DNA of 64,000 nt. Source: Elysia chlorotica. Its lineage: Eukaryota > Mollusca > Gastropoda > Plakobranchidae. The stretch spans positions 5,595-69,594 of the forward strand of contig RQTK01000230.1 in the NCBI GenBank assembly GCA_003991915.1. The letters run 5' to 3'. The notes below the pieces were generated by a model. The model did not search any database. It saw only the letters and a program-made list of their open reading frames with translations, and was not told where the DNA came from. This document shows positions 37,723-48,854 of this stretch, in pieces. Within the stretch, counting starts at the first letter, position 1; each line of letters starts with the position of its first letter. A program made the position numbers and the translations under genes.

Positions 37723-37727
37723 TTATC
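37631..37727. repeat. (CTAT)n microsatellite
   Basis: About 24 CTAT units with a few substitutions near 37650-37670. Confidence 0.95.
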
Positions 37728-37894
37728 ACTCCACATCAGTGTTAGGACATAATATAAATATAAATCGATAATGTACTAAATTAAACCTCAATGTCTAAAA
37801 TGTGTATTTCTTAAAATTCATCTTTTCTTAATCTTAAAAAGTAAAATGGTATACAGAGAACTGGAATAGTTTTAGTAGAAATGTTCATCAAACA

Positions 37895-37912
37895 CCCCCC
37901 CCCCCCCCCCCC

Positions 37913-37951
<39 letters not shown>
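37895..37951 (+). repeat. C19-A38 homopolymer junction beside family D
   Basis: Nineteen C are followed by about 38 A, then GAGAGAAAAA and the family D unit. On the other strand this is a T-run followed by a G-run, like 15550 and 32940. Confidence 0.9.
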
Positions 37952-37954
<3 letters not shown>

Positions 37955-37960
37955 AGAAAA

Positions 37961-38160
37961 AAGTGGACTGTTTCAGTTTAAAAACAATGAAAAAAGATTT
38001 ACCGCTAAACCTAGATCTAGATTTAGCTTTGCTTTGGGGCGTGGACTATCTTCACCCCAGTAGATCTTATGTAGGCCTACATTTCCACCCAACTGAACAA
38101 ATTTTATAATAGTTCAACTATTCTCCTCCACAAAAATGTATACATTGAGGTTTTTTTTTT
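37961..38160 (+). repeat. Repeat family D, copy 1
   Basis: A 200-bp unit starting AAGTGGACTGTTTCAGTTTA and ending CATTGAGG plus a T-run. I find no difference from 57088-57289 outside the terminal T-run. Both copies have an A-run just upstream and a T-run at the end, and their flanks are otherwise unrelated. No coding capacity is present. This is most simply a young mobile element of unknown class. Confidence 0.9.
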
Positions 38161-38619
38161 ACAACTCCAAACGCTACGATTTTATTGGTTTCCGATGTTT
38201 CTCGTAGACACCGTAGATACCCAGCTATAAATCATTATAGAGGTTTTGAATTGAGACGTTTTGGTCTCCCGGTCGCGAGTTTTCTTTTCCTCTCTGGCTT
38301 TTCAGTATGAGCGATGCAATATATATTTTAAAGGGTAAAGGCCATAGCAAAATGTTGATATAGCTTGAACAAACTTTGTGCATTTTGGAAGCTTCTTTTT
38401 TCCAATCGATTCAAGTTTGATATTTTGGCTCCTCAAAATGTATAGTACCTTTAAACAGATGCATAAATTAATGTCATTTGAGGTTTGTTAATTATTGGAA
38501 ATCCAAAGGCAAGTTATTCATGTTTTTTTTCCTCCTACCTCTTCGACTGGTAATATCATTTTGCTTCTGTTCATTTTTAAATGTTGCTCTTTATCATTTT
38601 GTCTGTATGTATGTCTGTC

Positions 38620-38631
38620 TGTTTGTGTGTC

Positions 38632-38681
<50 letters not shown>

Positions 38682-38830
38682 TCTCTCTCTCCCTCTATGT
38701 CTCATTCTTTCTTTCTTTCTCTCTCTCTCACTCTCTCTCTCTGTCTTGCTTGCTCTCTCACACACTCGCACTCTTTCTCTTTCTCTTTTCATCTATTTCT
38801 CCGTGTCTCTTTTTCACGCTCTTTTTTGTT
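38620..38830. repeat. (TC)n tract with TTTC and CACT variants
   Basis: Imperfect CT sequence. Three overlapping plus frames of about 150 codons and a minus Arg-Glu frame are repeat translations. Confidence 0.9.
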
Positions 38831-39104
38831 CAAAAGGATTCCCTCTGTACCATGTATTCTTTACTCCTGTTCTCCCTCGCTTCTCCCCTCAGCATTCTCC
38901 TTTATCCCTTCTCTTTGAAAAAACTCACCAACAGGTCTTAGTTACGTTACTTGTCTCCCGTCTGAGAAAATTAGATCTTAAAGACAAACAATGGCCGCCA
39001 TGGTCCCGGTCCCTCGCTCGCAGCGACCGTCCCTTCACAATCCCCTAGATCCAGTCTTTTGGGGATACCCTGTAAAACTGAGTCTCTTTTTTTCCTCCCT
39101 GTAG

Positions 39105-39151
39105 GTTACACCCCCAAGATGAGCACGGGCCAAGCGAGATAGGGCGAGCTG
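39105..39151 (+). CDS. Candidate short internal exon (47 nt), product unknown
   Basis: A strong acceptor (TCTCTTTTTTTCCTCCCTGTAG) precedes 47 GC-rich bases and a good donor (CTG then GTAAGG). Only one phase is open; it gives about 15 residues with a His-Pro start, an acidic middle and a Gly-Arg-Ala end. The splice sites are among the best on the plus strand, but 47 bases carry little coding signal. If real it belongs to a plus-strand gene whose other exons were not found. Confidence 0.27.
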
Positions 39152-40515
39152 GTAAGGTATGGGCACGGCAACCAGAACCGAGGTAGTATTCTATCAGAAG
39201 TTGAGCAAGGAACTCAAATGCATTACGGCTCACAGACTAAACAGCTAATCCGATGATGGGCGGACTTAGAAATTCGAGGCATCTTTATTGAATACTGGAC
39301 TGGGCAATAAGATTTTTTTGTGGTGAATAAAAGCTTCACCTAATCTGCATTGTCCTTGTTTGGAAACGAGTTTTTATCCGATATGGTTGTAAAATGTTTA
39401 TTGCCAAGAGATAATGTTATCTTTCACTGAAGTTGGGATTTTTTTAGGCTCTTATCAATTTCCAATCGGTATCGCCGTGTCTGTTGCTGATGCTTTATGG
39501 AGTGCCGACTCCATTGTTGCCAAAAAAGAAACATTATTTTCACTTTTTTTTTCATCTATACGTGTAAAAACGGAATACATCTTGATTTTAAAATGCATAG
39601 AGTTTAACAGCAGAATACGATGCAAAAATATATTCGATTTAGAGAAGAAGAGAATAAAAAATTCTAAAATTGAAACTTTTTGCTTCAAAAGGCTTTTTTT
39701 TTTTTAAAACGATATGTCTAAATCACTTCTGCCAGGAAATTCCTTTACGCACGAAACAAAAATCCTTTTTATTAACATTATCACCACAGAAAAAAATTTT
39801 TTTTTTAAACAACAGCTTGCCTCTCAGAAAAATTTATTACGGCATCTTCCTGATTCATGAAAATATGTAAACAATGAGAAAGTGTCACGACGGTTGTACT
39901 CCCCCCCCCCCCCCTCCCAAAAAAATATCCATTGAAAGCTAATAGATCTGAGCTGCTCAAATGTTGTTACGGTTTATGTTATTAGTGTTTTAGGATAGAT
40001 GTTTTTACAGCTTTCCCTAGTCTCTTAAGCTCGTTCACGCAGAAGAAACGAGATTGTTACGGCGTCCCACTTCCAACAAAGAGAGAAGATTGGCAGCTCC
40101 GCAAATGTACTTGTCAGGCCTGCGTTTTCTCTTTGCGTTACTTTCTTTGCCTTTGTTAGCTACATAAGCATGGCAGCCTATTAGGCTTCTGTTATGGGAT
40201 GTTATGGGAGTGGGTCTCAACTCCATTATGTTCAGCATAAAGTGAGAATCTTACGTTATATTCTTTTCTTTGGTTCTTGTTTTAATCTTACAAAATTCTT
40301 CAAAATACATGATTTAGATTTAAAGATTACCAATATTATTAAGATAACTCAGTAAGCGTTGATTATGTATGACAGGGCCTTAAGATTATAACGTTTTAAA
40401 TTTTTCTTTTCAAAATATATTTTTGAGCAAAGAGATTTAGTTAACTTTGCGCAGGAAGTAATGGATAGCGAGAGCATGTCGATAAAAGAGAATTCTCTCC
40501 TTTGTTTATTTCAAT
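39152..40515. other. Mostly AT-rich non-coding DNA
   Basis: Includes a C14 run at 39901-39914. The minus strand at 40035-40238 has a 67-codon frame with a basic Lys-Arg-Lys-Arg-Arg stretch; it has normal-looking composition but no supporting signals, so it is not called. The rest is unremarkable. Confidence 0.4.
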
Positions 40516-40520
40516 CTTTA

Positions 40521-40527
40521 CCTCTCA

Positions 40528-40600
<73 letters not shown>

Positions 40601-40690
40601 CCTCTCTCTCTCTCTCTTTCTATCTATCTATCTGTCTATCTACCTATTTATCTATCTATCTCTCCCTCGTTCTACCCTTGACTCTCTCTT
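40521..40690. repeat. (CT)n followed by (CTAT)n microsatellite
   Basis: A CT tract (about 40523-40618) passes into CTAT/CTGTCTAC units to about 40665, then pyrimidine-rich sequence. Confidence 0.95.
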
Positions 40691-40976
40691 TATGTCCTCT
40701 CGCTTTCTTTCTTCGTTTATTATCTGTCTCTTAAAACAAAAATTATCTCTCCCCGGTTCTTTCCTTCAATTCCCATCACCTCTCTGCCTCTCACTCTTTC
40801 AGTTTCTATCTACCGATCTATCATCTAGATCCCAGTCTGTCTCTCTTTCTCTTTACCTATTGCATCTATATTGTGTATCAATAACCTAGATATAGCTTGT
40901 CTATTCTTTATATTTATTACTCTGTGTATACCTTTCCAAATATTTCCTGTTGCTTTCAGTCTTTTCCCTTCCTTTC

Positions 40977-41038
40977 GCCGTCCACAATATAGCCTAAATA
41001 GTGCTGATGTTGGACGTTAAAACCAACTCAACTCAACC
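40977..41038 (+). repeat. SINE family A, 3'-terminal fragment
   Basis: CGTCCACAATATAGCCTAAA, TAGTGCTGATGTTGGACGTT and AAAACCAACTCAACTCAACC are the last blocks of family A, including its CAACT tail. Nothing upstream aligns, so this is a strongly 5'-truncated insertion. Confidence 0.8.
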
Positions 41039-41354
41039 CATTCCCCTTCCTTTCAACTCCATCTTTTCATCTCCTCTTTTCTCCACTTTATCTTTTTCTC
41101 CACTGCCTCTATTTAAGTCATTAAAAAATGTCCAATATTTTTGTGCAAATGTCAGGGGAGGCCACTCTAGGCCTGGTCGCCTCGGTTCGCCGTCATCTCC
41201 TGGCGTGTGCTCCCTAAACCCTGAGTCAACCAGGCCGGTCAGCCCTCCACGGGTAATAAGTCACGGAGCTTAGATGTGAAATGGGCTCCACAAAATTTGT
41301 GAGCGGTCGTACAATCCAGCGCTTTACCCCTAGGACGCATTCACCCTGCCTCAG

Positions 41355-41690
41355 AGATGTAACACCAAATATCAATACATTGAATATTTTACTAGCATGT
41401 GCTCGCAAATCAATTATTCTTGAAATTACTTGACTTAGAAGTAAAATCAAAATCTTAAAGCGTCCAAATATCCAAAGATTAAATTTGTTGTATTATTAAC
41501 TTTGAAAAGCATGTCTACAAAAAGCAACTAGTATAGTATTTAGTGTTGTTTTGGTGTGTTAACTTAGAATCTTAAAGCCTACAAATATCAAAACATTGAA
41601 TTTTTGGTACAATTAAGCTTAACAAGAATTGTTTAAGTATTAAGTGCTGTTTAAGGACAAAATTTAAAAAATGTAAAGCCTCTCGTTACT
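41355..41690 (+). repeat. Degenerate tandem repeat, about 107-117 bp period
   Basis: Blocks ATCTTAAAGC plus CCAAATATC plus ATTGAATTT recur at about 41365, 41452, 41568 and (weakly) 41671. Unit boundaries are blurred by substitutions and indels. AT-rich and non-coding. Confidence 0.7.
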
Positions 41691-42535
41691 CTTTTTGTTC
41701 CTATTAAGTCAAGTTTAGTTAGGAATAAAAGTCTTTTTTAACATTCATGCAGGCATAATATGTAAAATGTAATAACAAATGTTCTAAGTTGTCAAAGCTA
41801 TACAAAAACGTCGATTCAAATTGACACCGGCGGCTAATGCCTGTTTGAATGACATGTCGTATATTAAGTTAGCCAAGTTCCGTCTGTTTGAGTGGTGATG
41901 ATTTTAAAGATGTCCTCAACTTGGTCACCAAATATTAGATGTAGTGGAGATTTTACATTTCGTACAAAATGTTTCTATGTCATTGCTTATTTCAGGTTGT
42001 TTTTTATAAATATTTCTGCTTCTAGTCCCTTGAAAATATTTCTACAATATTTTCTAACACCGATGACAGTGGATAATTCTAGTTATGACAACTTTCCTAT
42101 TATGTTATCGTTTCTTTGTGCTCTATGTATACATCATTCATTATTTATGTCCTCATAGACAACAACAAAGCCGTTAAAACTAATACTCCTACAACAACTA
42201 AAAACAGAGCTGAGGTCTTATTTTCCACAAATGTTATTTCTCCTTTTTTTAAATGTGTCCTAGTCTCGCATAGCCATTTAGAGAGACAAGCCTAAACGAC
42301 TTTGACATTTAACATCCTACCGTTTGCCTTTTAAAGAGTGGTCGGTGTCTCTACGTAAGTGTGCTTGGTCTCCTCCCAGAACCGCGGTTTTACTCCTCTT
42401 TCTCAATTATTTGGATGCAAGCGAACTGGTAATGATACTACAGGCTTGACGATCGTCACCACAAAAGTGGATGACATAACGACGTCCCTATGGCTTTGAG
42501 TTTTCCCAAACACTCATTGGGTTCGTAAGTCTAGG
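41691..42535. other. Non-coding DNA
   Basis: Unique AT-rich sequence, slightly GC-richer after 42270. An 88-codon plus frame at 41892 has no domain. No repeat copy or splice pair was seen. Confidence 0.45.
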
Positions 42536-42721
42536 ATGGTTGGTTGGTTGGGTTGGTTTAACGTCCAACAACAGCACTATATAGGCTATATTGTGGACGG
42601 GCCCCAAGACGGACGTCTGACAATTTTATGTGCTGCCACACACGAGACAGGGCGGGGATACCATGACTCCTGTCTCAGTCGGTCACATTATACTGACACC
42701 GACCCAACCAGTAGGGAACTT
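42536..42721 (-). repeat. SINE family A, best-preserved headless copy
   Basis: Read on plus it starts with GGTTGG repeats, then GGTTTAACGTCCAACAACAG, CACTATATAGGCTATATTGT, GGACGGGCCCCAAGACGGAC, GTCTGACAATTTTATGTGCT, CGAGACAGGGCGGGGATACC, ATGACTCCTGTCTCAGTCGG and CATTATACTGACACCGACCC, ending at CCAACCAGTAGGG. It lacks the tRNA-like head, like the copy at 20822. It abuts a family B fragment. Confidence 0.9.
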
Positions 42722-42786
42722 TGATTGAACGCTGGTGTACATTCTCTGTTAATATTCGCCATGGGTCCCTGTTATCGCTAAATCTC
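42722..42786 (+). repeat. Dispersed repeat family B, copy 5 (fragment)
   Basis: TTGATTGAACGCTGGTGTAC and GCCATGGGTCCCTGTTATCG match the central and 3' parts of family B. The fragment begins where the SINE ends, suggesting the SINE inserted into or beside an older family B copy. Confidence 0.6.
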
Positions 42787-42937
42787 TGGTGGTATGTGTT
42801 GGGGACGAACTGTTACTGCGGTGTTACACTTTCTGGCTGAGAGTGTGAGTCTTTAGGAGACGGGAAGTACTCATCACGGAGTTAAAATGCGTTTATCGAG
42901 ACACGTGAGTGCCTTTCAAATGATTCGGTAGTGAATG

Positions 42938-43082
42938 GAGAAAAAAACATACAACAGACAAAACAATTACTACTTGCGTCAGGCAGGAGGAGTTATAAAA
43001 AAAAAAGGGGGGGGGGGGGGAGAGAGGGGGAGATTATGAGAGAAAAAAGAGGGGGAGAGAGAGGATATAGAGAAAAGAGGGG

Positions 43083-43118
<36 letters not shown>

Positions 43119-43165
43119 AACAGACAACAGACAAAACAATTACTACTTGCGTCAGGCAGGAGGAG
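42938..43165. repeat. 55-bp direct repeats flanking a GA/poly-G tract
   Basis: Positions 42938-42992 and 43111-43165 match at 54 of 55 bases (core AACAATTACTACTTGCGTCA). Between them lie A10-G14 and GA-rich sequence. The arrangement suggests slippage or unequal exchange within the purine tract that copied its flank. Confidence 0.9.
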
Positions 43166-43867
43166 GTGGAGGGGAAGGAACGAGATGGAGAGGACAAGTC
43201 TGTATGATAGCCAAGCGCCCGAGGTGAATGTGTAACTGTAAGTTATCTCTACGTCAATCACGAATTCCTCTATAATCAGTATTTAAAAAATCACTAAGAG
43301 CAGTTCTGTACAGAAATACTGACGCTATTTTAGTATGGACATTTTTCATCTGCTTTGTACTTAGTAGTTTAGAAATTTGCTAAAACATTCCGTGGAGATT
43401 CAAAAAAAGTGTAATATATAGGTGAATTCATTTTACTAATTATCCTCTCATAAATGAACCAAACGACGATAAACCAATGACAAAGTTTGCTTGTAAAGCT
43501 GTGCGGAAGAAACTGATAGAGTAAACCATTTTTTTTTTCATTTTAGTTTTAGGTCGCATCTTCAAACGGTCCCCTATCCCCATTGACACGGGGGAAATTG
43601 TGGACGGTTGTAAAAACAGGCAGATAAAAGTTTATTAAACTTTTCCTAGAATTACTTGAAATAGGAAAACTTTCCACTAACTTGCGTCCTGTGGGAGAAA
43701 GTATTTTTCTCACAAAACATACGTTCAGAGCTATCTGTGGCCCAGCCAACTACAACCCCGTGTTTAAACAGACTGCCAGACAGTTCGTGCCGTACACAAT
43801 AAGGTTTTCTCCTTGTTAAAGAGTCCTCAGGACAGGACTCCCATACCAGGACCACTCTACAAGACAT
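43166..43867. other. Non-coding DNA, no gene recognised
   Basis: AT-rich to about 43540. 43550-43860 is more balanced and open for about 92 codons on the minus strand, but that frame starts inside a family B copy and has no domain. Confidence 0.4.
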
Positions 43868-44056
43868 TGAAGGCTTTACAGTAATGAGGCCCATGGCGAC
43901 AACGAAGGCGATAGGTAAGGGAATCTGCATCGGCGTCCAATCACAGCTCTATCCAAACTTACGGAGCCAATAAGCGTTCAGGAAAACTCTATCCTTGACT
44001 GGTATTATTATGTCATTCGTCATCGTTGTTTGAACCGCAAAGCTTGAATTACTTGT
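43868..44056 (-). repeat. Dispersed repeat family B, copy 6 (best-preserved)
   Basis: The minus strand reads CGCCATGGGCCTCATTACTG-type start, CGCCTTCGTTGTCG, GATGCAGATTCCCTTACCTA, GAGCTGTGATTGGACGCC, TTATTGGCTCCGTAAGTTTG, TAGAGTTTTCCTGAACGC, then AATGACATAATAATACC and AATTCAAGCTTTGCGG. It is the best guide to the family consensus. Confidence 0.8.
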
Positions 44057-45385
44057 AGCATCACATGCACAGTGGACTTGGAGGAGATTCTTTTTCACTG
44101 GTACAGTGATATACCATGTGTCCTATTCATCAAGGCTCTACGGCGACGAGGGGCCCACAGAAATGACACCCCTTCTCTAGTTTTACTAAAGCATGGCATT
44201 GCCATTGTTATTGAGTAATTATTTTCGTGTCGATTTGACGTGTCATAAATGCTCCTTTGACGTGTTCCAGAAGTTTAATTTGATAAGCTCATTAACGGGT
44301 GCATGTACATCTATTTCAATTGTTATACAGTACGAGAATGAGACATACGTGTGGATAGTTCTGTTTTGTCTTCAAATGTTAGAAATGTATAAATTGTCAA
44401 AAGAATATCAAAGTGAAATAAATCCAACCATTCTTTAAACTATTCTGAAAATAACTTCTGAATAAAGTCTTAAACGGACATCATTGGAGTAGAAACATAC
44501 ACAACACAAGGAAACGAATCTATATTGAAAGAATGCCTCTTCAGCATACAAGAATTAGCATTTTCGGCCTGTCCTTCAAGTTCAAAATGTATCCATTCTG
44601 TCCACCATTTCTCCTAAGGAATGCCTATATTGTACGCTGAAAAGCTTCCCTAATCCGTTCTTTCAGCGGACAGTCCAGCGCCAAGAGACGGGAATTTTTT
44701 AGGGCGACAAGAGGAATCCCTGCCATGTGTGGTCAAATTGAACCGGCGTTCCTCCGAAATCAGTACGGGGTCTCCCCGTCGTAAACTGAGATGTATAATG
44801 ATCTATCTCATTTCTAAAATACTCTAAATCTTTAGTATTTCAAATAATGAAATAGGACTGTACATAATTGAAGTGGCGTCTCCGGGCAGACTTAAGCGAC
44901 AACAAGATTTAAGTAAATTCAGAGGGATGGGGGGAGGAGGTGGTAATAGAAACGGGGAGATACTGCGGCGTTTTCTAATTACATGGGGTGGTTTGGCGAC
45001 CACTGCTGCGGCATTCGCTGGGGACATGACTTGGCCGGGCGTTAAATATTTGACCATTTTGGAGAAGACGGGTTGACCGACCGGACAAATGGTGACACAT
45101 TTTTTACTTTTTGTGAAGTGCACGCACAGAAAACTAATGGCATTGAGCTAACAGTGTGACTTGGGGAAGGTAATAGTGCGCTCGCTTCACAATTCTGTTC
45201 GTGTTTTTAAACATATAAGTGTGGTTTTTTTTTTTAATGTTTTTCTGTATGTTATTTTTATTATTATCCTATCATTATTCTCTATTTGTACTCTCTTCCC
45301 GCCCACATCCTTCTTTGAGTCTCTTTACTTTTATCTCTCATCTATTCCTCTTCTTCTTGGTCTTCAATAATATCTTTGTGGTCTT
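44057..45385. other. Non-coding DNA with a GC-richer block at 44650-45080
   Basis: 44650-45080 has raised GC and is open for 67 codons on plus and 99 on minus. The minus frame has a Pro-rich stretch after a Lys-Arg-Arg string; the plus frame has a Gly-rich stretch. An acceptor-like CCGTTCTTTCAG ends at 44668 and about 38 codons follow, without a donor. The block may be an unrecognised repeat. Confidence 0.35.
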
Positions 45386-45414
45386 CTCTCTCTCTCTCTT
45401 TCTCTCTCTCTCTT

Positions 45415-45468
<54 letters not shown>
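45386..45468. repeat. (TC)n microsatellite
   Basis: CT tract with TTTC interruptions, pure from about 45423 to 45465. Confidence 0.95.
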
Positions 45469-45470
<2 letters not shown>

Positions 45471-45940
45471 GTAAACCAGTGAAGCCTTATGTTTCCATCA
45501 ACTTTCTCAGTTTTGTTTCTTTTTCTATGTGTGTGTAAATGATTACCATCGTCTCTTAACTGCACAGAAGAATCCCAAATATCAAAACTCGCTACCAGGT
45601 GCTCAAGCCAAATCTGTAAAGTGTATGATTGAGTGCCAGTATTAACATTCAAACCAATTATTATGATTCATTCTAAACGAATATTATTTTTATTTTCTTT
45701 GCTAGGCAGTAATAAAGTAGACATGCAAAAATGTGATCTCGTAGCTTTAGAGTTTGCATAAAAAGTTATGTTCTGTCTAGATCCTACTTCATGCATCGCA
45801 TCCATAGCTATTAAGTACTCCATGATCGCATCCCATTATGACTGGAGCGCTTCTCTTGGTGAGGCAACCACGAAGCTTTACCAGTGATGCAAGATATTTA
45901 AAACACTCTGATACTACAATTTTGTTGAAATATCACACAT

Positions 45941-45964
45941 AGAGAGAGATAGAGAGAGAGAGAG

Positions 45965-46008
<44 letters not shown>
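45941..46008. repeat. (GA)n microsatellite
   Basis: Interrupted, then pure, GA units for about 65 bases. Confidence 0.95.
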
Positions 46009-46009
<1 letters not shown>

Positions 46010-46010
<1 letters not shown>

Positions 46011-47500
46011 CATCACATGTGGTAATGTTTAACTTTGTAGTGTGAGTAAAAAACTTTTTTTTAAATAATCATCACCTGCTACAGCCGATTGCAGAATCAA
46101 TAGTTTCAGCACTTGCAACTTGAGTAAATAGAGTAGCCAAATTTACTAGAAACAGAGAAGATAGTGACGAGATATCTATCGCAGCGTCATTGCAAAACCT
46201 TCAAATTTAGACGGCGAATTAGACTTTGATGATCCAAAAAAAAATCCTCAATGTTATTAAAAATTCATATTAATTCTAATTCTCTGTTGACGTAGAAAGC
46301 TCTGTTTCTAACATCTTTAGTTTCACTCGTATACCATTCTAATTAAAGTATTTCAATCGCCTTTTTAGGTATAGTACAGTTATGGTGAATTCTTTGTCTT
46401 AATATTTGGTTGTTGTCGTTGTTGTTGTGGTGGTGGAGTTGTTGCTGTTGTTGTGGGTTGTTTTTTTTTTTTTTTGTAAAATTGTCGTGTTTGTAGGAGA
46501 GCTGTCAGATTCCCACCATACTGCTATAAATCAGCAAATGACACATGTCGTAGTCTTTTGACAAGTGTTCATAAGTACATAAGTACGATGTTGTTGATAC
46601 GATCCAAGATCTCTAGCAGTTAAGCGTCTGAACTTGTCGACTTTGGTGTTATAACAGACTGCGTTGTAGAGATGTTATTAAAACATCCTTTTTTTTATTT
46701 TATGAGAATTTCGTTAAAAATATGCTCTATGTAATCAACAATCAATTGAGAGACACAACTTATGGGTTGCGGTCAGTTATTTTATCTTTTTTAAATCCGT
46801 TGTTTTTATCATAAGCGTTAGAATGTGTCGTCGAGCAAGTTGGTAACTAATTTTGTTTGACATTGGTCGTAATTTGTTTGTTTAAATGTTTGTGAGGCTA
46901 TGGTACTGGGACAGAAATAATCATTGCTTTTGGTTGGTGGACAAACGCACATTACACAATAGGTATGTTTACATTGTTGTGTCAAAACACTTAAATAATT
47001 GTTTCGACAAGTAATAATAATATTGTGGTACTGTTCAAAAATGGGATCCAAACACTCTACCGTTTCAGAGGTATTTTTTCTAGTGCAGTTGTCTGTACGA
47101 GATAAACAGTCTCCTTAAAATAAGACCACCTATTAGTTTCTGTAATATCTCCTCTAACACTCTTTTTCTACCATTTGGCCAATACTCTCATTTTTTCCTC
47201 CTTTCTCTTTCTCTTTCTATCTTTTCCAATCTCTGTGAATGCCTCTTTTAGTATTTATATTTCTGCCTCGTTTCCTCTAATACTATTAGTCTCTCTTTCT
47301 ATTTCTCATACCAATTAATCTAACGATATATGAAAATATTAATTTTTATCCACTTCTACATAACTTTGTCATCTACGTCCCACACATTTTAAATAGTTCT
47401 AGTTTTTGTTCTACCCATGCCGATGACAAGAAAATTATTGTAGACCCTATAAAGTTAACAACTTTTTCTGAGTGCGTTTGTTAAATCTTGATATCCTTAT
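46010..47500. other. AT-rich non-coding DNA
   Basis: Includes a TTG/GTGG/T-rich stretch at 46408-46478. No gene, splice pair or repeat-family copy was found. Confidence 0.5.
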
Positions 47501-47504
47501 TCTT

Positions 47505-47775
47505 TACAGGCGCCCACAAGACAGTCGCTTTCATGTAAGTTTTCTAATGCCATGATAGACACTATTACACAAGCATTTTTTGTTTAAAAAATGTTCCTGC
47601 CTTTCTACGGTCCCAATACACAAGCCATTACAGGGCGACCGGTAGTTTCCTTCGAGTTTTCTAATACCATGTATGGTAGACTCTATTACAGCATATTTTT
47701 TTTTACTATTTTGTCCCGCCTTTCTCCAAGTCCCAAGATACAAGCCATTACTGAGCGCCCAGCTTGTCGGCTTCA
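47505..47775 (+). repeat. Tandem repeat, about 118-bp unit, parts of three units
   Basis: TTTCTAATGCCATG (47541) matches TTTCTAATACCATG (47658), offset 117. CCTTTCTACGGTCCCAATAC (47600) matches CTTTCTCCAAGTCCCAAGAT (47720), offset 119. The CAAGCCATTAC block and the GGGCGACC/GAGCGCCC block also recur. Substitutions show it is not recent. Confidence 0.8.
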
Positions 47776-47906
47776 GCCGCTCGCTATTCGGCCCTTCCTA
47801 CCCTCAGTCCTCAGCCTTGCCTCTCTCCCTGGGTGAGCAACAGATCCCTCGGCAACGCGTGACCGGACTCTCAATCCTGGGCATGCCAACTTCTCACCAA
47901 AAAAGA

Positions 47907-48193
47907 GGGGACGAGATGGCACAAGTGGCAGAGCATTGTTCTCGATTCGGAAGGTCCCTGGTTCGATCTATCAAACTTGATTTTTTCGATTTCGTCCCAT
48001 ACTAGTTGGGTCTGGGTCGGTGTCAGTGGTATGATGAGACTGACTGAGACATGGATCATGGTATCCGCGCACTATGTCTGTGCGGCAGCCAGTAAAGTTG
48101 TCAAAAGGTTTGTCTTTGAGTTCCGTCCACAAAACAGCCTATACAGTGTTGACCTAGGACGTTAACATCAAACATACGTCATTAAAAAAAAAA
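47907..48193 (+). repeat. SINE family A, full-length copy with tRNA-like head
   Basis: The head at about 47907-47975 looks tRNA-derived. TGGCACAAGTGG near 47918 fits an RNA polymerase III A box and GGTTCGATCTA near 47960 fits a B box, with about 30 bases between. The body follows (TAGTTGGGTCTGGGTCGGTG, GACTGAGACATGGATCATGG, TGTGCGGCAGCCAGTAAAG, CCGTCCACAAAACAGCCTAT, AGGACGTTAACATC) and the end is ATTAAAAAAAAAAG. tRNA-headed SINEs are copied by LINE proteins supplied in trans. The short open frames inside are not genes. Confidence 0.85.
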
Positions 48194-48660
48194 GTATGTG
48201 TACGTATTAGTTTTTGGTGCACTTTTTGGCTGAAAGTTCGCTTTGTTTATCCTGTTGGGTTGGCAGCTCTGCAGCCTTCTGGCACGATCGCAGCGTTAGA
48301 TTCTAGTGACAATCACTGATTTAGCCGAACAGGACACAATTCTAACACAACATCGTTAGAGTGGTTTTTACTGGGTTTTTCTGAATAGTTATTACGTTTT
48401 ATCGCCAGTTTTTTGGTCAGGCCTACAATATCTTCAAGATATTTTCTACTCCCCCTACCTAATTTTTTATTAATTAATTAAAGAAAATACAAACATTATT
48501 TTAATTTCGTCACCACTTTCCCTCCCTTATTTTTAATCTAAGAAATCTCTTACCAACCCACCTTATCCTTCTTTCGTATTTCTTTATCTTTCTTTTCTCC
48601 TTTCTCATCTTCTAATTTTTTCCAATCCTTCCTCCCTCTCCATTTTTCACCTTTACCATT

Positions 48661-48781
48661 TTGTTGTTGCTGTTGGTGCTGGTGGTGGTGCTGGTGGTGT
48701 TTATAGTGGTGTTATTGTTGGTGTTGTTGATATTGTTGGTATTGTTGATGTTTTTGTTGTTATTGTTGTTGTTGATGTTGG

Positions 48782-48847
<66 letters not shown>

Positions 48848-48854
48848 CGTTGTT
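48661..48854. repeat. (TTG)n microsatellite with GGT variants
   Basis: TTG/GTG/TGA variants pass into about 21 pure TTG units at 48784-48847. Confidence 0.95.

Noticed and set aside
40035-40238. 67-codon minus frame with a basic stretch and plausible composition
   Set aside because: No clear promoter, splice sites or recognisable domain; its length is within chance expectation.
47907-47980. Functional tRNA gene
   Set aside because: A and B boxes are present but no full cloverleaf is evident, and the sequence continues into the SINE body shared with other copies.
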